Source of the DNA: Candidatus Alcium sp. F082
Lineage (GTDB): Bacteria; Bacteroidota; Bacteroidia; Bacteroidales; F082
Direction: 5' to 3'
DNA: 64,000 nucleotides
NCBI GenBank assembly: GCA_001543395.1
Contig: LPNG01000003.1
Span: 26,027-90,026 of the forward strand
Shown here one piece after another: positions 8,400-18,830 of the stretch. Both the position numbers and the translations under genes were made by a program. Position 1 is the stretch's first letter. Every line of letters starts with the position of its first letter. The notes under the pieces were generated by a model. It saw nothing but the letters and a program-made list of their open reading frames with translations. It did not search any database and was not told the DNA's origin.

Positions 8400-9890
8400 T
8401 TACTTGGCGAATGAGCTACCCACCTTGTTCATGGCGCAGCGGAAGCCAATAGTGGATGCCGACTGGTTTTGGTTGAGGTAACGGCGATTGCCGGGGCTCA
8501 GGTAGTATGGACCGTCGGCCCATGAACCGCCTTTGTACACTCTCGATTCGTCGCTGATGAGCGTGGTACCGGGGGTGTCGTTGGTGGCGTATTCATACAT
8601 TTCTTTGGTAAAGATGCTCTGGTCGTCTTGAGGATCGCTCCAGCGGTTACGGATGGCTGACATGTAGTCACCGTCGTCGTAGTTGGAGTTGAAGCTCGTA
8701 CGGTAGTTCTGACGCTTGGCAGCTTCTTCCTGAGGGATGGGCTCTCTGCGGATACGGCCGAGAGAGTCTTTCTGCAGCAGGAAGCCTTCGTCGTCGACGG
8801 CCTTGCGGGTGAACACGTTACCACGGAAGGGGCTATAGTCGGCCACGTCTTCGTGTGACAGCGGACGGTAGACGTCTTGGCACCACTCGGCGACATTGCC
8901 AGCCATGTTATACAGACCGTAGTCGTTGGGCCAGTAGGAGCCAACGGGAGCGGGCAGAGCGGCACCATCGTTCAGGTGGCCAGCAACACCCATGTAGTCA
9001 CCAGGGCCTCTCTTGAAGTTGGCCATGAAACTACCCATATATCTCTTGTTGTCGGTGCGGAGACCATCGCCGTTCCAAGGATAAACCTTGCGTTCGCTCA
9101 CGATCTCATTGGAGGTGTTACCCACCAGGCCGACAGCGGCATATTCCCATTCAGCTTCCGTAGGCAGACGGTAGGAGGGCAACAGGATGCCGTCGTCCAT
9201 ACGCACGTTACGCAGACCGTCGCCACCCTTGGAGAGGTCTTTCTTGCCGTTCTTCACCTTACCGGTGTACTGGCCAGCCAGATATGCGTCGGTGTTGAAG
9301 TTCTCTTCATCCTGTTGGGTGGGATCCCAGTCGAGGATACCGGCTTCAACGAGCATCAACTCGTTGACGCGGTCGGTACGCCAGGCGCAGTAGTCGTTGG
9401 CTTGCACCCAAGTCACGCCGACCACCGGGTAGTCATTATAGGAAGGATGACGGAAATAGATTTCAACCATGGGTTCGTTATACGACAAACGGTCACGCCA
9501 AACCAAGGTGTCGGGAGCGGCGTTGCGGACCACTTGAGGATAGTTCTGGCCATAAACACGGTTGAGCCAGTAGATGTACTCACGATAGTCCACATTGCTG
9601 ACCTCGGTGCGGTCCATAAGGAAGGAAGGCACGGTGACCTTGCGGGGCGAGTTGTCCCACGAATAGGTCAGATTGTCGGTGGTGGCGCCCATGACGAAGG
9701 TGCCGCCCTCGATGGCAATCAGGCCGGGACCGATTTCCTGGTCGTTGATTTCGGTAACTTCAAAGCCGCCGTTGTTGGCATCGTTGTAGGCCCATCCCGT
9801 CGTACGTGATGATTTCTTGGAACATGAAACAGAGAGCAGACCTGCCAATGCGATGATGGCGAATGTTTTGAATGCTTGTTTTCTATACAT
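8400..9890 (-). CDS. gldJ: Gliding motility/T9SS lipoprotein of the GldJ/GldK formylglycine-generating-enzyme-like family
   Basis: Lipobox LLSVSC; TGWAYNDANNGGFEVTE, IAIEGGTFVMG, YRLPTEAEWEYAA, GNVAEWCQDVY. Next to porU/porV and murF. GldJ is preferred over GldK by context. Confidence 0.65.
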   Translation of the reverse strand: MYRKQAFKTFAIIALAGLLSVSCSKKSSRTTGWAYNDANNGGFEVTEINDQEIGPGLIAIEGGTFVMGATTDNLTYSWDNSPRKVTVPSFLMDRTEVSNVDYREYIYWLNRVYGQNYPQVVRNAAPDTLVWRDRLSYNEPMVEIYFRHPSYNDYPVVGVTWVQANDYCAWRTDRVNELMLVEAGILDWDPTQQDEENFNTDAYLAGQYTGKVKNGKKDLSKGGDGLRNVRMDDGILLPSYRLPTEAEWEYAAVGLVGNTSNEIVSERKVYPWNGDGLRTDNKRYMGSFMANFKRGPGDYMGVAGHLNDGAALPAPVGSYWPNDYGLYNMAGNVAEWCQDVYRPLSHEDVADYSPFRGNVFTRKAVDDEGFLLQKDSLGRIRREPIPQEEAAKRQNYRTSFNSNYDDGDYMSAIRNRWSDPQDDQSIFTKEMYEYATNDTPGTTLISDESRVYKGGSWADGPYYLSPGNRRYLNQNQSASTIGFRCAMNKVGSSFAK

Positions 9891-10130
9891 TGTTGTTCAA
9901 ATTTGTTATCTAATAACTCTATTGAGAAACGATTATTGTATCGCCCCTCACTTTTTTTCAGAAAAATCACGCAAATTTAGGGACTTTTTTTGAATCCACT
10001 GCGTTTTTTGGAAAAAAAACTTTTTTCTGCCAAAAATGACCCTCTTATAATAAAAAAGTTGTATTTTCGTTCACTTTATATATAGGGTAAAAAAGGTTTT
10101 TGGCTTTTGATTTAATCAATTGATAATTAA

Positions 10131-13100
10131 ATGACTAGAAAAAATTTGTATGTTTATACAAGGGCGATGACGGCTCTACTAATGGCTTTTTTCGCTCTCA
10201 TTTACCCCGTTTCTCTCGTTGCACAAACGGCTCAAAACTATCCGGTGCAGCTGAAATGGCATGGTGTGGAGACGGAACGCTATGGTGATGATGTTTGGTC
10301 TTATATAGCTTTGGAGTCGGCAGAATACGATGGCTCCATGCCTGTTTTTTGCCAGTCGTTCCCCATTTATGACGATGCTGTGAAAGTCCGTGCCGAGCTC
10401 AAAAATGTAAAGACATCGCCTCTCTCGGATGCTGAGTTGGCACTCGCACAAGCATATGCTTTTGCTTCTGACTTTATGGTTGAGGCAGCCCCTTTGCGTT
10501 CGCGTGACGAATCGTTGCTTTCTCTACGTATCGTCCCTTTTCGTCAGGTGGGTGGAAGAATTGAGAAATTGACATCGGCTTCGATTTCTGTTACGCTAAC
10601 TCCTGATACTGAAATCAATAAGTCAAGAGCACCTTTTGTTACGGAGTCGGTGATGGCGCGTGGTAATTGGTACAAGATAGGCTTGCAAGAGACGGGCGTC
10701 TATAAACTCACGGCCTCGGATCTCTCGGCACTGGGCATCAATGTGTCGGCTGTCGATCCGCGGCAGATCCGTATCTATCATAATGGTGGCGGCACCTTGC
10801 CCGAGATGAATGCCGATCCGCGCCCCGCTGACTTGGTGGAGATTCCCATCTATGTGTCGGGCGAGTCGGATGGTCGGTTCGACAACAACGACTATATCCT
10901 TTTCTATGGCCGAGGCCCCGTTTGCTGGAAGCTCGACGATGTGAAGACGGCTTATGTCCATCAGCAGAATCCATATGATGATTATTCCTATGCCTTTGTC
11001 GTCACTGGGCTAGGCAACGGCAAGCGCATCGCTGAGGCATCGGCTCCAACGTCTTCAGCCGATGTGGTTGTGGACCAGTTCCTTGACTATCAGGTCCACG
11101 AGCTGGATGAGTTTAACCCCAACGGAACGGGACGATCCTTTTTCGGCGATAAGATGGAACTCACTTCGACCAAGAACTTCAATTTCAGTTTCCCCAATGT
11201 GATCACCACTAAGACCTGTTGGGTGAAGACGGCTATGGCTGGACGCAATTTCAGTCCGGCCAACTTTGAGGTTTCGATCGACCATGTGAAGAAAGCCACG
11301 TATTCCATACAGACGACTGCGGGCACCACCCAAGATCCGTACGCTAACGAAGTGGGCGGCTGGGTTAATGCCAATCCCACCGGCGAAACGGTTTGCATCA
11401 CGCTGAAACACGATGCGCTTGGCTACAGCACCACCTCCGAGGGCTATGTGGATTATATCCTCGTCAATGCATGGCGCAACCTGAAGATGGCGGGCGGCCA
11501 GATGCCTTTCCGTAATCCTGAAGCGCTCATTAATAATAAGGTATACGAATACAAACTCACTAATGCCTCGCAACAGTTGCAGGTTTGGGATGTCACCGAC
11601 CCCTTGTTCCCTCAAAAGGTGAAGGGACAACTCAACGGCTCGCAGTTCTCGTTTAAGGTAATGGGCGACCGCGACAATGCCTTCGTCGCCTTCAACGGCA
11701 GCTCGTATTGCACGGCAAAGACATTTGAGAAGATTGAAAACCAAAACCTTCATGGGGTTCGTGACGTGGACTTCCTCATCCTGACCTACGAAGGCTTCAT
11801 GTCGCAAGCCGAAAGGCTGAAAGAACTCCACGGTCGTCTTGACCCCGAGCTGAATGTGTTTATCACAACGCCTGAGTTGATTTACAACGAGTTTTCGTGT
11901 GGTGCAAAAGATGTTTCTGCCATACGCGACTTCTGCCGTATGCTTTATCTCGATAGTAATGCAGGGCATAAACTGAAGTATATGCTGCTCTTGGGCGATT
12001 GCTCCTATGACTACAAGAACAGAAACGGCGTGGTGGATTTTGTGCCTGCATTTGAGACCGTTCAGTCGCTTGATATGAAGAAGACCTACGTCACCGACGA
12101 TTATTTCGGTTTGATGGATGAGAACGAAGGAGACATCGGGCATTCTTTGGCTGATATTGGTATCGGTCGTTTCCCTGTGCAGACCTTGGAGCAGGCCTCG
12201 CAAATGGTGGATAAGATTGAACGTTACGTTGTCAAAGACGCCACCACTATGCAGCCTTGGCGCAACATGGTTACGTTCTTTACCGACGACGAAGGCGGTT
12301 TCGTTAGAAATGCCGAGACACTGTCCCGTTTGCTGAAGAATGTGGGTGGCGAAGGCACGGTCGTCGACAAAATCTATCTTGACGCTTATCAGCAGGTCAG
12401 CGCTCCTGGAGGTGAGATTGCACCCGAGGTGAATGCTGCCATCAACAATAGGATGGAGAAAGGTACGATGATACTCCATTATATCGGTCATGGCGGTGAG
12501 GTTCAACTGTCGGAGGAAAAGATTCTTCAAAGGAAGGATGTGGACTCCTGGCGCAATGCTCCTATGTATCCTCTGATGATCACTGGCACCTGTGAGTTCA
12601 GCCGTTATGACGACCACAAACGCACTTCTCTGGGCGAGTATTCCTTCCTCAACCAATATGGTGGCATGATTGCCATGTTTACCACTTCTAGGGTAACTGA
12701 CGGCGGAAGCAACCAGAATTTCGCCGAAGGGCTTTATAACAAGTTGTTCCGTATCAATGGCGGCGAGCACTACCGTTTGGGCGACATCTATCGTATGGGA
12801 AAAACCAACGGTGGCGTATATGAAAAACGCTATGTGTTCTTTGGCGACCCGGCTTTACGTTTGGCCTATCCCAAGTGGAAGGTGGAGACGCTGAGCATCA
12901 ACGGGCAGTATCCGGGTTATGTGCTCGACTCGGTCCAACTCGATGACTCGACATGGCAGACCTATCCTGTCTATGTGGATACCATCAGTGCTTTGCAGAG
13001 CGTCGAGATTGAAGGCGTCGTGAAAGACTTGGATGGTAATATCGCTACGGGATTTAATGGTGTGGTGAGCGTAATCGTCTACGATAAGGAAGCTGAGCTA

Positions 13101-14009
13101 TCCACACTCGGCTCTGCTGATGCCAATGGCTATGTGTATCAGTTTAATCTGCGTAATAGCATGATCTTCAATGGTAAGGCCGATGTCAAGAATGGAAAGT
13201 TCAAGATCAGTTTCATTGTGCCTCGCGACATCTCCTATCGTTATGGACAAGGCTTGATCAACTATTATGCTACCGATTACGTCGAGGAGGCCAATGGCAA
13301 CTGCGACTCGTTCATTATTGGTGGTTTCTATGACGAGGCCTTTGAAGACCAGAATCCGCCCGAGATACGTATGTTTATCGACGACACCTTGTTTGTGAAT
13401 GGTGGTATCACGAGTGAGAACCCGATATTGCTTGCTTTTGTCAATGATGAAAGCGGTATCAATACAACAGGTGCCGGCATCGGACACGATATCATGGCCA
13501 CTTTGACAGGTCCGTCAAAGAATGCCTATTGCCTGAACGATTATTTCGTGTCGGAAGTCGACCAGCCTGGCAAAGGTTCCATCACCTTCAAGATGCAGGA
13601 TCTTTCCGATGGCGACTACACACTGACTCTGAAGGTATGGGATGTCTATAACAATTCGGGTACGGCTACCATTGATTTCACGGTCGTCAACAGCGGCGCC
13701 ATGCATATTGAAAATGCCTATAATGTGCCTAATCCTGTGTTTGATGAGACCGGCTTCGTGTTCGACCATAACCAGGTGGGCAACAATCTCAATGTGGACA
13801 TCATCATCTATGACATCATGGGACGTTGGGTCACTACGCTTTCCGAAAAAGTGGCGGGTACCTCGACGCGTATCAACCCCATCCGCTGGAACGGTTGTGG
13901 CGCCCGTGGCGAGCGTCTCAGAAACGGCGTTTATATCTATCGCATTATTGCCACCAATGACAAGGGTGAAACGGATACCTTGGTCTCAAAATTGGTATTA
14001 AGTAAATGA
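10131..14009 (+). CDS. porU: T9SS C-terminal signal peptidase PorU-like (C25 family), copy 1
   Basis: 1292 aa; catalytic His context MILHYIGHGG, Cys context ITGTCEFSRYDD; C-terminal IDIMGR-type sorting domain. Confidence 0.85.
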   Translation: MTRKNLYVYTRAMTALLMAFFALIYPVSLVAQTAQNYPVQLKWHGVETERYGDDVWSYIALESAEYDGSMPVFCQSFPIYDDAVKVRAELKNVKTSPLSDAELALAQAYAFASDFMVEAAPLRSRDESLLSLRIVPFRQVGGRIEKLTSASISVTLTPDTEINKSRAPFVTESVMARGNWYKIGLQETGVYKLTASDLSALGINVSAVDPRQIRIYHNGGGTLPEMNADPRPADLVEIPIYVSGESDGRFDNNDYILFYGRGPVCWKLDDVKTAYVHQQNPYDDYSYAFVVTGLGNGKRIAEASAPTSSADVVVDQFLDYQVHELDEFNPNGTGRSFFGDKMELTSTKNFNFSFPNVITTKTCWVKTAMAGRNFSPANFEVSIDHVKKATYSIQTTAGTTQDPYANEVGGWVNANPTGETVCITLKHDALGYSTTSEGYVDYILVNAWRNLKMAGGQMPFRNPEALINNKVYEYKLTNASQQLQVWDVTDPLFPQKVKGQLNGSQFSFKVMGDRDNAFVAFNGSSYCTAKTFEKIENQNLHGVRDVDFLILTYEGFMSQAERLKELHGRLDPELNVFITTPELIYNEFSCGAKDVSAIRDFCRMLYLDSNAGHKLKYMLLLGDCSYDYKNRNGVVDFVPAFETVQSLDMKKTYVTDDYFGLMDENEGDIGHSLADIGIGRFPVQTLEQASQMVDKIERYVVKDATTMQPWRNMVTFFTDDEGGFVRNAETLSRLLKNVGGEGTVVDKIYLDAYQQVSAPGGEIAPEVNAAINNRMEKGTMILHYIGHGGEVQLSEEKILQRKDVDSWRNAPMYPLMITGTCEFSRYDDHKRTSLGEYSFLNQYGGMIAMFTTSRVTDGGSNQNFAEGLYNKLFRINGGEHYRLGDIYRMGKTNGGVYEKRYVFFGDPALRLAYPKWKVETLSINGQYPGYVLDSVQLDDSTWQTYPVYVDTISALQSVEIEGVVKDLDGNIATGFNGVVSVIVYDKEAELSTLGSADANGYVYQFNLRNSMIFNGKADVKNGKFKISFIVPRDISYRYGQGLINYYATDYVEEANGNCDSFIIGGFYDEAFEDQNPPEIRMFIDDTLFVNGGITSENPILLAFVNDESGINTTGAGIGHDIMATLTGPSKNAYCLNDYFVSEVDQPGKGSITFKMQDLSDGDYTLTLKVWDVYNNSGTATIDFTVVNSGAMHIENAYNVPNPVFDETGFVFDHNQVGNNLNVDIIIYDIMGRWVTTLSEKVAGTSTRINPIRWNGCGARGERLRNGVYIYRIIATNDKGETDTLVSKLVLSK

Positions 14010-17000
14010 AACTAAGTATGATGAAAAGAATATTTTCCATTGTCCTTTTTGCTGCGGCGGTTTTGTTGCTTCCGACGAAGTCGGCTGTCGCTCAAGTGAA
14101 CAACTATCATTCAGTCCTGAGTGAGCACACATGGCATAGGCTTTCGGTGACGCAAGAAGGTGTTTACCGGCTGGATTATGGCACGTTGCAAGCCATGGGC
14201 ATTGATATGGATCAATTGAATCCCGACCAGATACGCGTCTTCGGTAATCCTTCGGGGAAGTTGCCTGAGAAAAACTCTGAAATCCGTCCCGACGATTTGA
14301 CGGAGATGGCCATCGTGGTGGAAGGCGCTGAAGACGGCTCGTTCGATGAAGGCGACAAGGTGCTTTTCTATGGCCAAGAGCCGACGCGGTGGAAGCTGGT
14401 TGACCAAAACGGCAAAACCTATCAGAGAGAACGCAATTACTATTCTGACACTACCTATTATTATCTCTGCGTCGACAGTGGCGTTGATGGATTGAGGGTG
14501 GGAGAGAAGTCTAGCCTTCCCGTTGAGGACGCCACGACGGTCATTTCCGAGTTCCCTGATTGGGTATGGCACGAGGAGGAACTCTTCTCGCCTTATTTCA
14601 TTGGACAGAATTGGTTTGGCGAGGTGATTTCGGGAGATGAAACGCTTTCGATTCCCTTTGTATTTCCCAATCTAGTAAAGGAGAAAAACCTGCGAGTGGT
14701 AGGCACTGTTTATGGCCGTGTCTCTTCTGGCACCATGTCATACAACATCTGGGTCGACGACAATCATGTTGTGGAGAACAAGACCATTGACTATTACAAA
14801 CCGCATAAATACGCCAATCCTTCTGTTTTTGAGAAACAGATCGTATTGGATGGTGACACGGCTCTATTTGAGATGAGTTTCGTGCCCAACCCCAAAGCCT
14901 CTTTGTATCTTGACTATGTGGAGATCTATGGATGGCGTCATTTGAAATGTGTGGGCGGCGTCTTTCCTTTCCGTTTGATGCCAAGCCAGTTTGGAAACGA
15001 CAAGACTGCCATTTGGGTACAGAACACCAATGCCGACTATAGGCTTTGGGAGGTGACCGACCCGATGAGCCCCGTCATGCAGACAGGTGTGTTGAGTGGC
15101 GGTAATATGGTCTTCGCCACCAATGAAAAGACTGAGAAACGCTATGTGATGTTCAAGCCGTCGGCTGCGATGGATGTCGTCAGCTGGAAGGCTATTCCAA
15201 ACCAGAATCTTCATGGCATTGCCTTGGCCGACAACCTGATCTTGACCTCACCCATCTTTTTGGAACAGGCACAAGAGCTGGCCGACTACCATACCGAGTT
15301 GGATGGCTTGACTAGCGTAGTGGTCGACGTCAACGAGATTTACAACGAGTTTTCGACTGGCACGCCCGATCCTACCGGCATCCGCGATTTTGTGCGTATG
15401 GTGTATCGCCGCAGTTCGGGCCGACTCAAATACCTGACCCTCTTTGGACGTGCATCTGCCGATTTCCGTAATATCATGGGATATGGCCAGAACTTTGTGC
15501 CTTGTTATGAGACTTTTGCTGATCCGCACCATGAATTGAGCTTTTGCGCCGACGACTATTATGCTTTGATGGACAATAACGAGGGTTCCAACTGCGAAGG
15601 TAAGGTGGATATCGGTGTGGGCCGTATCTCGGTTTCGACGGTTGAGGAGGCTGAGACGGTGTTGCGTAAGATCCGCCATTTCAACGACCTGATAGCTTCA
15701 CATGGCGAATGGAAGAACGACGTCATCTTTTGCGCTGATGACGAAACGCTGAGTTATGTGGAGAATACGGAGACTATATACAGGATGCTGGATACGATCT
15801 GCCCGTCGCTTACGGCCAAGAAAGTGTATTGTGGCGCCTATCCCGTGGTCAATACCTCAAACGGCGTTGAGATTCCTGGCGCCAACCGCGATTTGATGGA
15901 TGCCTTTGACAAAGGAGCATTGGCCATGCTTTACACGGGTCATGGCGGTGTGAGAGGCCTGACGGGCGATAATGTGTTTACCAATGCCGACATCGCAGCG
16001 CTCAACAATTACGACAAGATGCCTTTCGTTTATACCGCCACTTGCGAGTTCACCAAATATGACAATCCTCTGTTGGTCTCTTCGGGCGAGTTGATGATGT
16101 TGAATCCGAACGGAGGATGTGTGGCCTTGTTCACGGCCTGCCGTCCCACCTATGGAAACCATAACATCTTGCACTCAAAGGCATTGGTGAAAGTGCTCAC
16201 CCAGCGGGATGAAGATGGGCTGCCGCTGCGGTTTGGTGACATCGTCAGGATGACAAAATGCAATCCTGATAACTATTCCAGCAATCCAATGGTTAATTTA
16301 AACATCCGTTTTGTGTTCATGGGCGACCCGGTGTTGCGTTTCCCCTTGCCTCATGAGGAAGTGGAAGTGAGAACAATCAACGGCGCGGCCATTGGAAGCA
16401 GCGATGACCTTCAATTGCATGCCATGAGCATGGTAACTGTGGAAGGTGTCGTCAAGAAGATTGACGGAACGGTTGATAACGGTTTCAATGGCACCTTATG
16501 GGCCCGATTCTTCGACAAGAAGGCTAAGGTCCAGGTGAAGTTCAATAGCGCCTCTCCGAGATATGTGTATTACCATAAGGATGTGCTCTACCAAGGGAAG
16601 GTCAGCGTGAACAACGGTAGGTTCAGCCTCTCGTTCCAGGTGCCCAAGGATATAGACCAAGAAGGCGGAGTGCCGAGATTCACCTTCTATGCCTATGATT
16701 CCATCAACAATGTCGATGCTATGGGCAAGTACGATAACTTGTCGCTGGGTGGTATCGATCCCTCGGCCGTGGCTGATGACGAAGGACCTAAGATTCATTT
16801 CTATTGGAATTCGCCCGAGTTTGTTGATGGCCAGTCGGTGGAACGCCAGGGCGTGCTTTGCGCCGACCTTTATGACGCCCAGGGCATCTATCACTACGGT
16901 TACAGCTTAGGTCGCGATATCGTGCTGAACAGCAATCTTATGGGTTACAATAGTATGGTGCTGAACGACAACTTTGAGCCTGCACTCAACGATTACAGAC

Positions 17001-17431
17001 GGGGTAGGGTGACACTCCCCATCTCCGATTTGAAGCCAGGCACCTACGATTTTAACCTCAAGGTTTGGGACACCCAAGACAACGCTTCGGAGGCCAGCCT
17101 TTGGTTTGTTGTCGACGAAGACCTCTTCCTCTCACAAGTGCACAACTATCCGAATCCTTTCTCAGAAGAGACTTATATCACCATGACCCATGTCGGCGAA
17201 GATGGTAACTTTGACGTCGACATCGAGATCTTTGATATCATGGGCCGTCAGGTGGCCCATGTCAATCGTAAGGTCAGTGCCACAAACGGCGTGATTGAGC
17301 CCTTGCGATGGGGTGGCTACGACCAATATGGTCAAGCCCTGCGTTCAGGTGTGTATCTCTATCGTCTCACCCTTACTGACGAGGATGGATACTTCCGGAC
17401 AGTGAGCCAGAAAATGATAATCGAAAGATGA
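14006..17431 (+). CDS. PorU-like C25 family protein, tandem copy 2
   Basis: 1141 aa; collinear with copy 1 (TQEGVYRLDYGTLQAMGI, KVLFYGQEPTRWKL); AMLYTGHGG and VYTATCEFTKYDN; C-terminal DIEIFDIMGRQV...LRSGVYLYRLTL. Overlaps the copy 1 stop (ATGA). Confidence 0.8.
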   Translation: MKLSMMKRIFSIVLFAAAVLLLPTKSAVAQVNNYHSVLSEHTWHRLSVTQEGVYRLDYGTLQAMGIDMDQLNPDQIRVFGNPSGKLPEKNSEIRPDDLTEMAIVVEGAEDGSFDEGDKVLFYGQEPTRWKLVDQNGKTYQRERNYYSDTTYYYLCVDSGVDGLRVGEKSSLPVEDATTVISEFPDWVWHEEELFSPYFIGQNWFGEVISGDETLSIPFVFPNLVKEKNLRVVGTVYGRVSSGTMSYNIWVDDNHVVENKTIDYYKPHKYANPSVFEKQIVLDGDTALFEMSFVPNPKASLYLDYVEIYGWRHLKCVGGVFPFRLMPSQFGNDKTAIWVQNTNADYRLWEVTDPMSPVMQTGVLSGGNMVFATNEKTEKRYVMFKPSAAMDVVSWKAIPNQNLHGIALADNLILTSPIFLEQAQELADYHTELDGLTSVVVDVNEIYNEFSTGTPDPTGIRDFVRMVYRRSSGRLKYLTLFGRASADFRNIMGYGQNFVPCYETFADPHHELSFCADDYYALMDNNEGSNCEGKVDIGVGRISVSTVEEAETVLRKIRHFNDLIASHGEWKNDVIFCADDETLSYVENTETIYRMLDTICPSLTAKKVYCGAYPVVNTSNGVEIPGANRDLMDAFDKGALAMLYTGHGGVRGLTGDNVFTNADIAALNNYDKMPFVYTATCEFTKYDNPLLVSSGELMMLNPNGGCVALFTACRPTYGNHNILHSKALVKVLTQRDEDGLPLRFGDIVRMTKCNPDNYSSNPMVNLNIRFVFMGDPVLRFPLPHEEVEVRTINGAAIGSSDDLQLHAMSMVTVEGVVKKIDGTVDNGFNGTLWARFFDKKAKVQVKFNSASPRYVYYHKDVLYQGKVSVNNGRFSLSFQVPKDIDQEGGVPRFTFYAYDSINNVDAMGKYDNLSLGGIDPSAVADDEGPKIHFYWNSPEFVDGQSVERQGVLCADLYDAQGIYHYGYSLGRDIVLNSNLMGYNSMVLNDNFEPALNDYRRGRVTLPISDLKPGTYDFNLKVWDTQDNASEASLWFVVDEDLFLSQVHNYPNPFSEETYITMTHVGEDGNFDVDIEIFDIMGRQVAHVNRKVSATNGVIEPLRWGGYDQYGQALRSGVYLYRLTLTDEDGYFRTVSQKMIIER

Positions 17432-17510
17432 ACTGAAAAAATTTTTTCAGTTGATACAATAAGACAATGGAAATAACGTTATTTTTGCAATTTTAAACAA
17501 AGTACCTGAT

Positions 17511-18764
17511 ATGAAAGTCAAGAAATTTCTTGTTGCCGCTTTGATGATGGTCGCGGCTACCTCTTTTGGACAAAACAACAATGTTATCGGACAGGATTAC
17601 AGCGTGTCGCCCAATGTCATTACGACCGCAGTGCCTTTCGTCTCTATCGCACCTGATGCCCGTGGCGGTTCAATGGGCGATTGTGGCGTGGCTACCAATC
17701 CCGATGTTTATTCCATGCATTATAACCCCGCCAAGTATGTCTATATGAAGGATAAGTTCAGCGCGGGTTTAGGTTTTAGCCCCTGGCTGATCAATCTGGT
17801 GCCTGATATGCACTTGGCATATCTGGCTGCCGCCTACAAAATCAACGAGCGTTCTGCCGTGGCAGGTACCTTGCGTTATTTTGACTGCGGTGAAATCAAT
17901 TTCAGGGACAGCTACAACCAGGATCAGGGTACCTATAGCCCCAATGAATGGGCTATCGATGCCACTTATTCCCGTATGCTGGGTGATTACCTGTCGGGCG
18001 CTGTCGCTGGCCGTTTCATCTATTCCAACTTGAATGCCCAAAATGGTAGCGACTACGGCCGTCCAGGCATTTCTGTTGCCGCCGACGTGGCTGTCTACTA
18101 CAAGAGACCCGTTGAATGGTTCAGCAACATGGATGCCGATTTCGCTTGGGGCGCCGCTATCACCAACATCGGTAGTAAGATCAGCTATAATGGCTCGTCA
18201 GACCGTCGTGATTTCATCCCGACCATGCTCCGTGCCGGTGCCTGCTTGGATCTTGAACTCGACGAATACAATTCGTTGGCTTTCACCGCCGAATTGACCA
18301 AACTGTTGGTGCCTACGCCTCCGGTCCTTTCCAGAGACTCCGTCGGTAATCCTATCATCAACGATGATGGCAGCTATCAGATCGCCTATGGTTACGACAA
18401 TAACGTTTCTACCGTGGCTGGTATGATTCAGTCGTTCTACGATGCTCCTGGCTGCGGCTACGACTCCTATACGGGCGAGCTGGTTCAATACGGCAAGGCT
18501 TATGAAGAGCTCTGCGAGATCAATGTCGGCGTGGGTGTTGAGTATTGGTACAACAACGTGTTTGCAGTGCGTGCCGGTTATTTCAACGAGACGGCCCTGA
18601 AAGGCAACCGTAAGTACGTCACTCTTGGTGCCGCCCTTCAGTACAATGTGTTTGGCCTGGATGTCTCCTACCTCGTTCCGGTGAACACCGTTGCAGGTAG
18701 CAATCCTCTGGAGAACACGGTGCGTTTCAATCTGACCTACAACATGGGTAGAAAGAAGGATTGA
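17511..18764 (+). CDS. porV: T9SS outer membrane protein PorV (LptO)
   Basis: TTAVPFVSIAPDARGGSMGDCGVATNPDVYSMHYNPAKY typical of PorV; directly downstream of the porU copies. Confidence 0.9.
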   Translation: MKVKKFLVAALMMVAATSFGQNNNVIGQDYSVSPNVITTAVPFVSIAPDARGGSMGDCGVATNPDVYSMHYNPAKYVYMKDKFSAGLGFSPWLINLVPDMHLAYLAAAYKINERSAVAGTLRYFDCGEINFRDSYNQDQGTYSPNEWAIDATYSRMLGDYLSGAVAGRFIYSNLNAQNGSDYGRPGISVAADVAVYYKRPVEWFSNMDADFAWGAAITNIGSKISYNGSSDRRDFIPTMLRAGACLDLELDEYNSLAFTAELTKLLVPTPPVLSRDSVGNPIINDDGSYQIAYGYDNNVSTVAGMIQSFYDAPGCGYDSYTGELVQYGKAYEELCEINVGVGVEYWYNNVFAVRAGYFNETALKGNRKYVTLGAALQYNVFGLDVSYLVPVNTVAGSNPLENTVRFNLTYNMGRKKD

Positions 18765-18781
18765 TCCTATCGTCATGAAAC

Positions 18782-18813
18782 AAAAAAGGCGGCTAATAGC
18801 CGCCTTTTTTTTG
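18782..18813 (+). terminator. Rho-independent-like terminator after porV
   Basis: AAAAAAGGCGGCTAATAGCCGCCTTTTTTTT. Confidence 0.85.
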
Positions 18814-18830
18814 TTTGTTAGAATATCTGT

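Noticed and set aside
8877-9809. 310-aa plus-strand ORF opposite the gldJ-like gene
   Set aside because: Shadow ORF; the minus frame has unambiguous FGE/GldJ motifs.
10179-18776. Long antisense ORFs opposite porU/porU2/porV (e.g. 11055..12770 minus, 571 aa)
   Set aside because: Shadow ORFs of high-GC codon bias; the plus-strand frames have clear family motifs and the antisense translations are low-complexity His/Arg/Ile-rich.
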